A stretch of 35,649 bases of DNA. Origin: Cytophagales bacterium. Lineage in GTDB: Bacteria > Bacteroidota > Bacteroidia > Cytophagales > Cyclobacteriaceae. Of this stretch, positions 8,232 to 17,532 are shown piece by piece (positions within the stretch are counted from its first letter, which is position 1; every line of letters begins with the position of its first letter). The notes beneath the pieces were generated by a model. That model searched no databases, was not told the origin of the DNA, and was given only the letters and a program-made list of their open reading frames with translations. A program made the translations under genes and the position numbers. The stretch is from NCBI GenBank assembly GCA_025359125.1, contig JANYHI010000056.1:1-35649 (forward strand). Direction: 5' to 3'.

Positions 8232-10058
8232 ATGAAAAAAATAATGATAGCAGTACTTTTCGTGTTTTCACTAGCGTGCGCACGCGCTCAAGAATTTCCA
8301 ACTTCCTGGAAAACAAAATTCAGCTTCAAGCCAGACAAATGGAACTACTCTGGTGATGGAAAATTCATATCTGCAAGAGATGAAACTCAGGCCGAGATGC
8401 TGGATGGCGAAAGCGGAAAGCAAATCTGGAAACTGAATTTTAAAAACGATCTAAAAGTACAGGATTTGGCTCGTGCCATATACAATTATGAATCAGGGGT
8501 TATTTTGTTCTTCAAGCGTGATGAAAAAAAGAAAAATGGAGAAAAGATAATGATTGACTTAACCACTGGAAAAGAGCTATGGAGAACCAGCGATTATCCA
8601 GGTATGGATGCTGACGATAATTTTCACTTTGCCCATTGTATTGATGAATTAGTTGCAAAAGGTGTGGCTGTTGTTTTCAATAACGATACAAAAAAAATCA
8701 CTGGTATTGAGATTCGCACGGGTAACAAGAAATGGGAGTCCAGAGCATATGCTGATTTGGATTTAAGTAAAAGCGTTTCAATCTTTCCAATAGAAGACTC
8801 GGAATTCGCTCAAGTTGTTTTAAATGATCAGGTACTTTTTATAAATATTCTTACTGGTGAAATTACGGATCCTTCCAACTTCGTCACAATCAAAAAGAAC
8901 TATGCTAAAAAGTCGAGCGGCAGAATTGTTGCGCAGCAAAAAGTTGGCGAAACAGTTGTAAAGCTTACGGGTAAAATGAAACCTTTTGCCATTGATAAAG
9001 TCTTTTTTGAACTAACCGCTTCCGGCAATACTAAGTGGACTAAATCTTTCGAAGGAAAGGCCATCAGTGAATTTTTTACTCAAGCTCCTTATGTTAAGTT
9101 GGATGTTCAGGGCGATAAAATTTTAGTGCTTTCAAAAAATATAACGGTATTCGATTTAAAAACTGGTAATCAATTATGGCAAGCACCTTTTGATAACTGT
9201 GATACTTCCGTTGGGATGAAGGCTAAACAAGAGTTTGGTATTGCCGGATGGCCATTGGTGGATGGCGCTTTTATCTATTATGTAGATCTGCAAAATGACA
9301 ATGCCATCAAAAAAGTTGAAGCCGCCACTGGCAAAATTGTTTGGAAGTCGGAGAAAATAAAATCCAATGACCGGATTCCAAATCTATTGATGTTAAATGG
9401 AGTTCTTGTGGCGCAGTTCGGGGGTATGATTAATATACAAATATTTATACCCAATCAAAACGGTGGAAGCACAACAAAAAATGAAAATCGCTTTGATGGT
9501 AACTATGGCTTACGCGCGTATGAACCCTCAACCGGTGAATTACTTTGGAGTTCATCTAAATTGGCCGATAAATTAGGCGACAAATTCTCTGATCGCATTT
9601 CATCTATCTATGGCATGGGAAACAAAATATTGGTGGCAAGCGACAAAAATGTTTTCTGCTTAGATGCCAAATCAGGTGATGTTGTTTATAAAACAGCACT
9701 CAGCCCAAGTAAGGTAGGCGACATGGCTGAAATGATCATGGCGGAAGATGGAAAAAATCTTATACTTTATTGCGACAATGGGGTTGCTTCTGTGGAAGCG
9801 GCTACAGGTAAATTAAACTATGCCACTAAAACAGATGAGATTTTTTGGAAAACGCCTGGTTCGGAAAGTTACATATTCAGCAGAGGCGAGAACTCCTTTA
9901 TCTGGGTTAGCGAAAAAGATTATATCGGTTTTGATTTAGTCAAAGGAACAGCGAAAGGAAAAATAAAAGACCAAGAGCAACCTGAGCTAACAAATGACGG
10001 AAATTATATTTTCGTGCGCGATGGTGATAAAATCTCTAAGTATGCAACGAATAAGTAA
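8232..10058 (+). CDS. Secreted PQQ-like beta-propeller protein
   Basis: The 608-residue protein has a signal peptide (hydrophobic core IAVLFVFSLAC, cleavage near ARAQ) and then repeats of the PQQ/quinoprotein propeller type. Each pairs a D-x-x-TG-K turn with a Trp strand, for example ATGKIVWKSEK, KTGNQLWQAP, STGELLWSS and KSGDVVY. At least seven such blades are visible. No dehydrogenase active-site Asp or calcium motif, and no haem motif, was recognised, so it is more likely a binding or scaffold propeller than a PQQ dehydrogenase. It follows the kinase gene by 87 bp. A hairpin with a T run at 10087-10123 ends this transcript before the next gene. Confidence 0.8.
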   Translation: MKKIMIAVLFVFSLACARAQEFPTSWKTKFSFKPDKWNYSGDGKFISARDETQAEMLDGESGKQIWKLNFKNDLKVQDLARAIYNYESGVILFFKRDEKKKNGEKIMIDLTTGKELWRTSDYPGMDADDNFHFAHCIDELVAKGVAVVFNNDTKKITGIEIRTGNKKWESRAYADLDLSKSVSIFPIEDSEFAQVVLNDQVLFINILTGEITDPSNFVTIKKNYAKKSSGRIVAQQKVGETVVKLTGKMKPFAIDKVFFELTASGNTKWTKSFEGKAISEFFTQAPYVKLDVQGDKILVLSKNITVFDLKTGNQLWQAPFDNCDTSVGMKAKQEFGIAGWPLVDGAFIYYVDLQNDNAIKKVEAATGKIVWKSEKIKSNDRIPNLLMLNGVLVAQFGGMINIQIFIPNQNGGSTTKNENRFDGNYGLRAYEPSTGELLWSSSKLADKLGDKFSDRISSIYGMGNKILVASDKNVFCLDAKSGDVVYKTALSPSKVGDMAEMIMAEDGKNLILYCDNGVASVEAATGKLNYATKTDEIFWKTPGSESYIFSRGENSFIWVSEKDYIGFDLVKGTAKGKIKDQEQPELTNDGNYIFVRDGDKISKYATNK

Positions 10059-10086
10059 CACACTTATTAAATAAAGAGTTGCCAAA

Positions 10087-10123
10087 TAACGACTGTGAAT
10101 ATCATAGTCGTTACTTTTTTTAT
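10087..10123 (+). terminator. Intrinsic terminator after the PQQ-like gene
   Basis: TAACGACT (10087-10094) pairs perfectly with AGTCGTTA (10106-10113), with an 11-nt loop, and a run of T follows. It lies between two + strand genes, so the next gene probably has its own promoter or depends on read-through. Confidence 0.75.
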
Positions 10124-10140
10124 TAATTAAACTATTCCGT

Positions 10141-12069
10141 ATGAAATGGACATTAATTCTGATTATAATTTTATTTACAACCAGTGCCTTCTCGCAGGGA
10201 AGGCGCTCAGTTGTTTTTGAAGACTCGAGTTTTAAGAACGGAAAAACTAAATACGATGAAGACAAGTACGAAGAGGCAATACCCTATTTTCAGGAGACAA
10301 TAAAGAATGATGCAGCCAGCCAAGATTCTCACTATTATTTAGGCCTCTGCTTTAGCTACACTGATCAACCTAAACAGGCCATTGAAGAATTTAATATCCT
10401 AAAAAAACTGAACGCGGATTACTGGCCCTGGTTTTACTATGAAGCCGGAGTTGCATATTCTGCGCTTAACATGTTTAATGAAGCCATTGAAATGCTAGAA
10501 GAATTTGAGAAACGATATGCCAACGAATCTTCCAAGACAAATGCTCATCACAAAGCAAAATATAGGATACGGTATGCCAGAGAGCAGAAGGCACTTCAAA
10601 ATACCAAAACAACTATGAAGAACCCCATCCGCCTTTCAGATAATATAAACAGCTCATTCAATGATTATGCACCAGTGATTGACCCCACAGGCACTAAACT
10701 ATACTTCACCTCGGTAAGGCTAGGAGGAATTTCGCAAGAAGATGCAGGAGCTGAAAAAGGTGATGAAGATATTTACTTTATCGAAAAAATTAATGGTATA
10801 TGGAGCAAACCCAAATTGATGCCCGAACCGATCAACACAGATAAAATGGAGGGTATTGATTTTATTTCAGCAGATGGTCAATTGATTGGATTCACCTCAT
10901 CTCGGGATGGAGGAATCGGTAGCTCTGATATCTACCTATCAACACTGGAGGGCACTCAATGGTCGGCACAGGTAAACATTGGCAACGTTGTAAACAGCGA
11001 AGAGTGGGATTCTAATTCAACGATTTCCTATGATGGCAATCGCATCATTTTTGCTTCGCAGAGGTCCAATGGATATGGAGGAAGTGATTTGTACATGGTT
11101 GAGAAAAATATTTTTGGAGACTGGGGGCCTGCCATGAATTTGGGTGGGATCGTGAACACACCACTATCGGAGAATGCACCCTTTTTAAGCCAAGATGGAA
11201 AAACCCTCTATTTCTCCTCGGAGGGTCATCCTGGATATGGTAACTATGACATTTTCAAAACTGTTTTTGAAAATGGAAAATGGAGTGCTCCGTTGAACCT
11301 AGGCAAACCCTTGAACACCCCCGGCCGCGATGACTATTTTACCATTGGAGGATCGGGCGAAGTTGGTTACTTGTCAGCTTATGATAGCAATGGCAAAAAT
11401 TCAGATCTATACGAAGTTGAGATACCCGAAGAAATGCGCCCAGCTCCTACTGTTGTGGTGGAAGGGTTAGTTACAAATACAAAAACGAAAGCATTGCTCG
11501 GTGCTTATGTGATGGTAGAAGATATTAATTCAGGTGAACTTATTGCTGTTAATAAAAGTAATAGTGCCACGGGAAAATACTTAGTAGTATTGCCTGCCGG
11601 AAAAACGTATAGTGTTTCTGCTAATAAAGACGGTTTCTTTTTTCACTCAGAGCTATTCGATGTACCTGTGTCGGTAAAGTTCCAAACAATAAAAAAAGAT
11701 ATTGAATTGAAACCGATAGAGAAGGGCGCCAAGATTATAATTAACAATATCTTTTTTGAAACAGACAAAGCAACATTATCTCCCCAAAGTAATATTGAAT
11801 TGGAAAAAGCCGTTGCCCTTTTGAAAACCAACCCTTCGATGATTATTGAAGTAGGCGGCCACACAGACAACGTGGGTGATGATGTTTACAATATGAAGCT
11901 ATCTCATGATCGCGCAAAATCAGTACGTGAATTTCTTGTAAAAGCGGGAATTGCTGGTGAGCGAGTGCAGGCAAAAGGTTATGGTGAATCAAACGCAATT
12001 GCTTCGAATGATACTGAAGATGGACGGAAAGCAAATCGAAGAACGGAGTTTGTCATTCTTGAATTTTAG
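10141..12069 (+). CDS. PorE-like TPR-PD40-CRD-OmpA envelope protein
   Basis: This 642-residue protein has a signal peptide (about 1-19, ending AFSQ), TPR helices (about 30-150), and a PD40/TolB-type propeller (about 160-420) with repeats such as GGSDLYMVE and GNYDIFKT. A carboxypeptidase-regulatory-like beta domain (about 435-520) follows, and then a C-terminal OmpA domain (about 530-640) with GHTDNVGDD and KANRRTEF for peptidoglycan binding. The order TPR, propeller, CRD, OmpA is that reported for PorE of the type IX secretion system of Porphyromonas. Unlike that lipoprotein, no lipobox cysteine is present after the signal. Cytophagales carry many paralogues, so true PorE function is uncertain. 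Confidence 0.87.
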   Translation: MKWTLILIIILFTTSAFSQGRRSVVFEDSSFKNGKTKYDEDKYEEAIPYFQETIKNDAASQDSHYYLGLCFSYTDQPKQAIEEFNILKKLNADYWPWFYYEAGVAYSALNMFNEAIEMLEEFEKRYANESSKTNAHHKAKYRIRYAREQKALQNTKTTMKNPIRLSDNINSSFNDYAPVIDPTGTKLYFTSVRLGGISQEDAGAEKGDEDIYFIEKINGIWSKPKLMPEPINTDKMEGIDFISADGQLIGFTSSRDGGIGSSDIYLSTLEGTQWSAQVNIGNVVNSEEWDSNSTISYDGNRIIFASQRSNGYGGSDLYMVEKNIFGDWGPAMNLGGIVNTPLSENAPFLSQDGKTLYFSSEGHPGYGNYDIFKTVFENGKWSAPLNLGKPLNTPGRDDYFTIGGSGEVGYLSAYDSNGKNSDLYEVEIPEEMRPAPTVVVEGLVTNTKTKALLGAYVMVEDINSGELIAVNKSNSATGKYLVVLPAGKTYSVSANKDGFFFHSELFDVPVSVKFQTIKKDIELKPIEKGAKIIINNIFFETDKATLSPQSNIELEKAVALLKTNPSMIIEVGGHTDNVGDDVYNMKLSHDRAKSVREFLVKAGIAGERVQAKGYGESNAIASNDTEDGRKANRRTEFVILEF

Positions 12070-12102
12070 AGTTTGTAATACTCATTCATTAACCTCATTA
12101 AT

Positions 12103-15100
12103 TTGAAAGTCAGTTCTATTATTTGCTTCCTGTTAAGTACGATCATTTGCTTCGCTCAAAAGCTACCTAGTCGTAAAAATCTACAAGACACTAAACAACA
12201 GCGACAAGGAGAATGGTCTATTTATATGAATGGACTTTGGCAACTAGAAACTGACACTTCTAAAATTGCATTTTACAGACTTATCAACTACCGAAATGAC
12301 AAACCCATCGGAGTGGTAAAAGATTTTTACCGAAACGGACAGATACAGTTTGAAGGTACATTAATTCAAGATCGCCCAGAAGAAATATATGATGGCCTTT
12401 GCAAATGGTATTATAACACAGGCGAAGTAAGAATAGAGCAAAAATTTAAGGAAGGTGCGTTGATTCATGAAAAAGTAATGCTAAAGTCGGGAGCAATTGC
12501 CGATGATAAATTCATGGAGCATTTTGATCTCTCGTATGCTTTTGCCAACGAGCAAAACTACAAGGCTCAGGCAGCAGAGTTGGAAGTAGTAATTGAAAAT
12601 ACCGAAGCGCTGATAGGAAGAGAAAGTGAGGAGTATGCCGAGCTTGCCGACAAGCTTGGCATTGCACTGTATCTGTCTGACAATAGAGACAAAGCAATTA
12701 TTTACCATGAAGCATTTGTAGAAGTAAGAAAGCTTATTCATCCGCAACCTGACACACTGATGCTTACGAAGCTATCAGATCTTGGTTCTTTTTATAAGCT
12801 GAAGAAAGAGTGGATAAAGGCAGAGAAAAGTCTAAGAGATTTTATTAAACTCAACTCAGAATATTTTAACGGAAAGCATCCTGATTACCCAGATGCAATT
12901 CAAACTTTTGGTACGGTATGCGAAGCCCTCAAGAAATATGACGAAAGTTTAAAATATTTAACTGAGGCCAAAAAAATATTTGATCTAGATCCAGCAGCAT
13001 ACGAGTATCCTCGCCTCTCCAACACGTTTAGCTTATCTGGTTTGTATTTAACAATGGGCGAATTAACAAAAGCTGAGCAATTATTAGCTAATGAATTGAA
13101 AGCATTCAAAAAAACGTATGGTGAGAAATCAGATATCTACCTGACAGCGTTGGGTCTGTTGGCTCGCATCCACGAGGGTGCAGGTAATTATGTGCAAGCT
13201 GAAACCGAATGGCAACAGCAACTCGAATTAGAGCGCAGTATCAATGGCGATCAATCACTAAATGTAGCTGCGATACTGGGCTCACTGGCAGAGGTAAGTG
13301 CTATTCGTGGCGAAGTAGTGAAGGCAGATCAATACATACAACAGGCAAATAAAATTTATTCAATACAAAAAGAATACGATGCATCTTATTTAGAATTTTT
13401 GGGGAAACAAGCCAATGTTCAATCGCTGATGGGAAATAATAAAGCAACGCTGGAACTCTCAGAGAAAAAAAGAATTATTGCTGAGAAAATATTTGGAAAC
13501 AATTCTCTTCAATATGCCGAAACATTGAAACTTTTGGCAGAAGTTACCTATGGAAATAAGCAGTGGGATTTATGTGAAAAATATGCACAGCAAGCATTGA
13601 AAATTTATTCCGCACACGACTTCGATAAGTTTAATGATCAGGAAAGAACGAGCTGGATGATTTTACAATCGCGGTTAGGTACTCTTTACCTCACTCAATA
13701 TTTGCTTAATCCAAATGGTATTAAACTGGCGGCCGCAGAAGAACATTTAAACGAAGCACTTGCTGCCTTTCATTCCTTTTCCGAGCAATTATTTTCATAT
13801 AACATCGTGGATACGTATTTGTCGATGGCGTTAGTATATGAAATGCAGGGCTTGGAAAAGAAAGCCGATGAAAAGTACAACTATGTTTATAAGAGTGTAA
13901 AAAAGCAATGGGGAGAAAAGCATCCGTTCTTAATAAAAGTATTGTTTCTCATTGCCAAAAAATCTGAAATCCGAAAGAACTATCCACAAACAAAAGCAAA
14001 CTATAAAAATGCGATTTCACTTCATTCCAATTACATCCACCATGTTTTTCCTTATCTGAGTGAAATAGAGAAAGAGCAGTTCTATGAGACAAACAAAGAT
14101 ATGATTAGCGGCTTCCAAGGTTTTGCCGCGCAATATCATTCTCAATTGTCAGAATTATCTGAGATGTGGTATAACCTCTTACTTACTCAGAAGGGAATAG
14201 TACTCCAATCCTTCAACCCTATTCGAGAAGCTGTTTTTAATTCTGGCAATGCTTCCATCCAAAAGTTGTTTGACGAGTGGCAGCAGGCAAAAAACGAATA
14301 TGCAAAGCTAGTTCAAGACGAGGCTTCTTCTGCTAAAGCCAAGCAAACGCTAAGTGAAAAGCTCAATGATATTGAGAAAAATATTTCTAGTCAAGCAAAC
14401 ACAATCAACATCAATTTCACACCACCTTTAGTAGAATGGACGGATGTGAAACGCTCGCTCAAACCAGCGGAAGCTGCAGTAGAAATTATCTATGCGGTAG
14501 AAGATCGTGAAGAGGGAAGGGACTCTGCGTACTTTGCGTTGATTGTAAAGCCAACAAGTATTCATCCGGTTGTAGTGAAATTGGGGGCAGCAGCAAAGTT
14601 GGAGGGAAAGGCATTTAAATATTTTAGAAATGCAATCAAGTTTAAACAAACGGATTCTGTATCGTACGCTCTGTTTTGGAAACCAATGGAAAAGGAGTTG
14701 CGCGACAGCAAAATAATTTTTATTTCTTCCGATGGTATTTTTCATCAATTAAATCTTGCAACACTATTTAATCCGATAACGAAAAAATATATTCAGGAGG
14801 AGAAAAATATCCGGGCAATACCTTCCACTTCATGGCTAGCCAATCGGGAAACAAATAAAATTGCACTCACAAATGTCACACTCTTCGCCCATCCAAAATA
14901 CGGTGGTCGCTCAGTGGCTCCTATGGAGTTAACGCGATCGTTGGATGTTGGTAATGTTGTTGATTTGCCTGGCACACAGCAAGAGTTAATAGGTATTGAA
15001 TCGTTGCTAAAATCAAAGGGCATTGTCTCTCATCCATTCGAAGGAGTTTTTGCTACTGAGGAGGCGCTCAAGAAAGTGCATTCACCTGCTGTGCTGCATA

Positions 15101-15570
15101 TTGCTACACATGGTTATTTTTTGCAGGCTGTGAAAACAGTAAAGGAGAAGTTTACGAATCCACTATTGCGTTCGGGCCTACTATTGGCAGGTTGTCAACT
15201 GAAACCACACTTGTCAGACTCCACTCGTGAGGATGGAATTCTTACTGCTTACGAAGCCTCTACACTTCCATTGTATAAAACAAAATTAGTGGCGTTATCC
15301 GCTTGCGAAACAGGGCTTGGCGAAATAAAAAATGGTGAAGGCGTTTATGGATTACAACGCGCATTTTTTATGGCGGGTGCAGAGCGATTGCTGATGAGTC
15401 TTTGGAAAGTAGACGATGAGGCGACCCAACAATTCATGATTGCATTTTACCAAGAATGGGGCAAAACCAATAGCATTGATCTCGCCTTTCTGAAAGCGCA
15501 ACAAAACGTAAAGGAGAAATTTCCTGAACCCTTTTATTGGGGAGCATTTGTTTTGGATGGGAGACCATGA
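12103..15570 (+). CDS. Secreted MORN-TPR-CHAT domain protein (caspase-like fold)
   Basis: The 1155-residue protein starts at TTG 12103, 33 bp after the PorE-like gene. A signal peptide (SSIICFLLSTIICFAQ) comes first, then a MORN/YwqK-like segment (about 60-130, with YRNGQIQFEGTL and YYNTGEVRIEQ). A long array of TPR helices runs from about 150 to 700. The C-terminal CHAT domain from about 840 has the caspase-like dyad: His1003 in HIATHGYF and Cys1068 in SACETGLGEIKNGEGV. Both catalytic residues are intact, so it may be a protease. The signal peptide places it in the periplasm or outside the cell. It overlaps the convergent kinase gene by 37 bp. Confidence 0.88.
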   Translation: MKVSSIICFLLSTIICFAQKLPSRKNLQDTKQQRQGEWSIYMNGLWQLETDTSKIAFYRLINYRNDKPIGVVKDFYRNGQIQFEGTLIQDRPEEIYDGLCKWYYNTGEVRIEQKFKEGALIHEKVMLKSGAIADDKFMEHFDLSYAFANEQNYKAQAAELEVVIENTEALIGRESEEYAELADKLGIALYLSDNRDKAIIYHEAFVEVRKLIHPQPDTLMLTKLSDLGSFYKLKKEWIKAEKSLRDFIKLNSEYFNGKHPDYPDAIQTFGTVCEALKKYDESLKYLTEAKKIFDLDPAAYEYPRLSNTFSLSGLYLTMGELTKAEQLLANELKAFKKTYGEKSDIYLTALGLLARIHEGAGNYVQAETEWQQQLELERSINGDQSLNVAAILGSLAEVSAIRGEVVKADQYIQQANKIYSIQKEYDASYLEFLGKQANVQSLMGNNKATLELSEKKRIIAEKIFGNNSLQYAETLKLLAEVTYGNKQWDLCEKYAQQALKIYSAHDFDKFNDQERTSWMILQSRLGTLYLTQYLLNPNGIKLAAAEEHLNEALAAFHSFSEQLFSYNIVDTYLSMALVYEMQGLEKKADEKYNYVYKSVKKQWGEKHPFLIKVLFLIAKKSEIRKNYPQTKANYKNAISLHSNYIHHVFPYLSEIEKEQFYETNKDMISGFQGFAAQYHSQLSELSEMWYNLLLTQKGIVLQSFNPIREAVFNSGNASIQKLFDEWQQAKNEYAKLVQDEASSAKAKQTLSEKLNDIEKNISSQANTININFTPPLVEWTDVKRSLKPAEAAVEIIYAVEDREEGRDSAYFALIVKPTSIHPVVVKLGAAAKLEGKAFKYFRNAIKFKQTDSVSYALFWKPMEKELRDSKIIFISSDGIFHQLNLATLFNPITKKYIQEEKNIRAIPSTSWLANRETNKIALTNVTLFAHPKYGGRSVAPMELTRSLDVGNVVDLPGTQQELIGIESLLKSKGIVSHPFEGVFATEEALKKVHSPAVLHIATHGYFLQAVKTVKEKFTNPLLRSGLLLAGCQLKPHLSDSTREDGILTAYEASTLPLYKTKLVALSACETGLGEIKNGEGVYGLQRAFFMAGAERLLMSLWKVDDEATQQFMIAFYQEWGKTNSIDLAFLKAQQNVKEKFPEPFYWGAFVLDGRP

Positions 15571-17459
15571 GCTTTGAGAGATACAATAAAAGTAGTTCCC
15601 TTTCCTGAGTCACTGTTCACTACTATTTTTCCATTATGGTTTTCGATCATTTCTTTTACCAGAATTAATCCGAGGCCCGTGCCTCGTTCGCCTTTTGTGC
15701 CATATGTAACTTCAGTCTTTTTTTGAAAGAGGCGAGCTACTTGAGCAGGCGACATTCCGATGCCTGTATCTTTTATAATTAAATCTAAAAATTCGCCCGA
15801 ATGCTTTGATGCGATAGATATTACACCGCCCTCAGGAGTAAACTTAACGGAGTTATGAATCAGGTTTCTACAGATAAGCTCTATCTGATTTTGATCACCC
15901 CTTATCATTTCGTTTTCAGGAACTTCATTTACTACCGTAATCTTTTTTTCTTTTGTAGGTTCATCAAACAGTTGAATCGTTTTCCGAATCGATGAAAAAA
16001 TATTAAAGGTAGTTTCGTTATAGTTCCAGCCTTCCATTTGTGAGCGCGACCACTGTAAAAGATTTTCTAGGGTCTCGCTAACACCCATTACGTGTTGTTG
16101 TAATTGGGGAGCAAACCGTTGAAATTCTTTTTCCGTAACCTCACCTTTTGTTACCATTCCTAATAGTCCGTTCAAACTATTTAATGGGCTGCGAAGATCA
16201 TGACCTATTATTGATAAAAATTTATCTTTTATACTATTAGCTTCTTCTAGTTTTATATTTTGAACAGCTATTTCATCATTCTTTTTTTGAAGCCCCAGAT
16301 TGGTATGTTCGCGGTTTCGATTATTCCGAGTAATTAAAATAATTACTGTTATTAAGCTAATAAGGATGGTTACAAAAAAGAGTATGAAAATATTTATTTC
16401 TTTTTTGCTTCGGCTATTTTCATTTTCTAATTCAGCTATTTTTGCCTTCTGTTTTTCTTCTTCAAACGTAAGTTTGGTTAATAGAATTTTTTGTGTAGTC
16501 GCCCAATTCAACGTTGAATCGTTCAGTTGTGTATTCAGTTTGTAATTCTGATAGGCTAACTCGTATTTCCCCAGTGCATCATAGCATTTTACCAGCCCTG
16601 CCGTTGCATCTTTTAAAACTTCAGCTAAATTTAATTCTCTGCTTGTTTTTTTAGCCTTTTCAAAAATTTCAATAGCCTTCTGGTATTCTTTTTTATAAAT
16701 AAAAGCATTGCCTTTAATGGTGCTGTTATAAGACATAACGGCCTGATCATTCATCAGCATCGCATTTTTATCAGAGGCATCGATATACCAAATGGCAGAA
16801 TCAAGTTTACGCTCTTGCAGAAGAATAAGTGCTAATGAATTATAGTTATAGCTCAGTAACCGTTTATCTCCAAGAGAAGTGGCCAGCTTTATTCCTTGCC
16901 TTGCCATACTATCGGCTACAACAAGATTCTTATTCATGTTGGCATATACCCATGTTATATTTCCATAGATGGATGCAAGCTTTTGTTCATCTTTAAGTTT
17001 TGCAAAAATTTGATAAGCATAGAGCAGGTATTCTAATGCTAAATCATTTTGTTTTAACCCAAACGTATAAATCATTCCGAGAACTCGGTAGGCCAACGCG
17101 AGGTTGATTGAATCGTTATTTTGCTCTGCTAACTTCAGCGATTGTGTAACATAATCTACTGCTTTGGCATAATTACTTAGTCTGAATTCACTTTCTCCAA
17201 TCCTGTTCAAGGCAACTATTATTCCTTGAGTGTATTGATTTGATTTTGCCAGCGAGAGAGACTCCTCTGAATAGGCAAGCCCCTTTTTAGGGTGATACGT
17301 TAAATACACTAACGATAGCTGATTTAATAAATCGACCCGCGATTTTTGATTAACCGTATTTTTTAAAATATTCTCCAGGCTATCAACTAATTTTAGCTGA
17401 CCAAAAATCGATGACGGGATTAACCAAACGATAACAACTATGACCCAACGATTTTTCAT
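15534..17459 (-). CDS. TPR-containing sensor histidine kinase
   Basis: This 641-residue protein has a signal peptide or anchor (about 1-20), TPR repeats (about 30-320) outside the cytoplasm, one transmembrane helix (about 356-376) and a short coiled coil. HisKA follows with IIGHDLRSPLN (His420), then HATPase_c with LICRNLIHNSVKFTPEGG, DTGIGMS and GTGLGLILVKEM. This is a common Bacteroidota kinase type in which periplasmic TPRs sense a protein or peptide partner. No response regulator is adjacent on this strand. Its last 12 codons overlap the end of the CHAT gene tail to tail, so the two mRNAs would be antisense at their 3' ends. Confidence 0.92.
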   Translation of the reverse strand: MKNRWVIVVIVWLIPSSIFGQLKLVDSLENILKNTVNQKSRVDLLNQLSLVYLTYHPKKGLAYSEESLSLAKSNQYTQGIIVALNRIGESEFRLSNYAKAVDYVTQSLKLAEQNNDSINLALAYRVLGMIYTFGLKQNDLALEYLLYAYQIFAKLKDEQKLASIYGNITWVYANMNKNLVVADSMARQGIKLATSLGDKRLLSYNYNSLALILLQERKLDSAIWYIDASDKNAMLMNDQAVMSYNSTIKGNAFIYKKEYQKAIEIFEKAKKTSRELNLAEVLKDATAGLVKCYDALGKYELAYQNYKLNTQLNDSTLNWATTQKILLTKLTFEEEKQKAKIAELENENSRSKKEINIFILFFVTILISLITVIILITRNNRNREHTNLGLQKKNDEIAVQNIKLEEANSIKDKFLSIIGHDLRSPLNSLNGLLGMVTKGEVTEKEFQRFAPQLQQHVMGVSETLENLLQWSRSQMEGWNYNETTFNIFSSIRKTIQLFDEPTKEKKITVVNEVPENEMIRGDQNQIELICRNLIHNSVKFTPEGGVISIASKHSGEFLDLIIKDTGIGMSPAQVARLFQKKTEVTYGTKGERGTGLGLILVKEMIENHNGKIVVNSDSGKGTTFIVSLKAHGLPSKTNAPQ

Positions 17460-17532
17460 AGTAGAAAAATAGGAAAAAATAGATTTGATTGCTACTGCCT
17501 ATCAAAATCTTCTGCGTAAACTTTACATCACT

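Noticed and set aside
8232-10058. PQQ-dependent dehydrogenase
   Set aside because: The repeats fit a propeller but no haem motif, calcium/PQQ ligands or catalytic Asp pattern could be seen.
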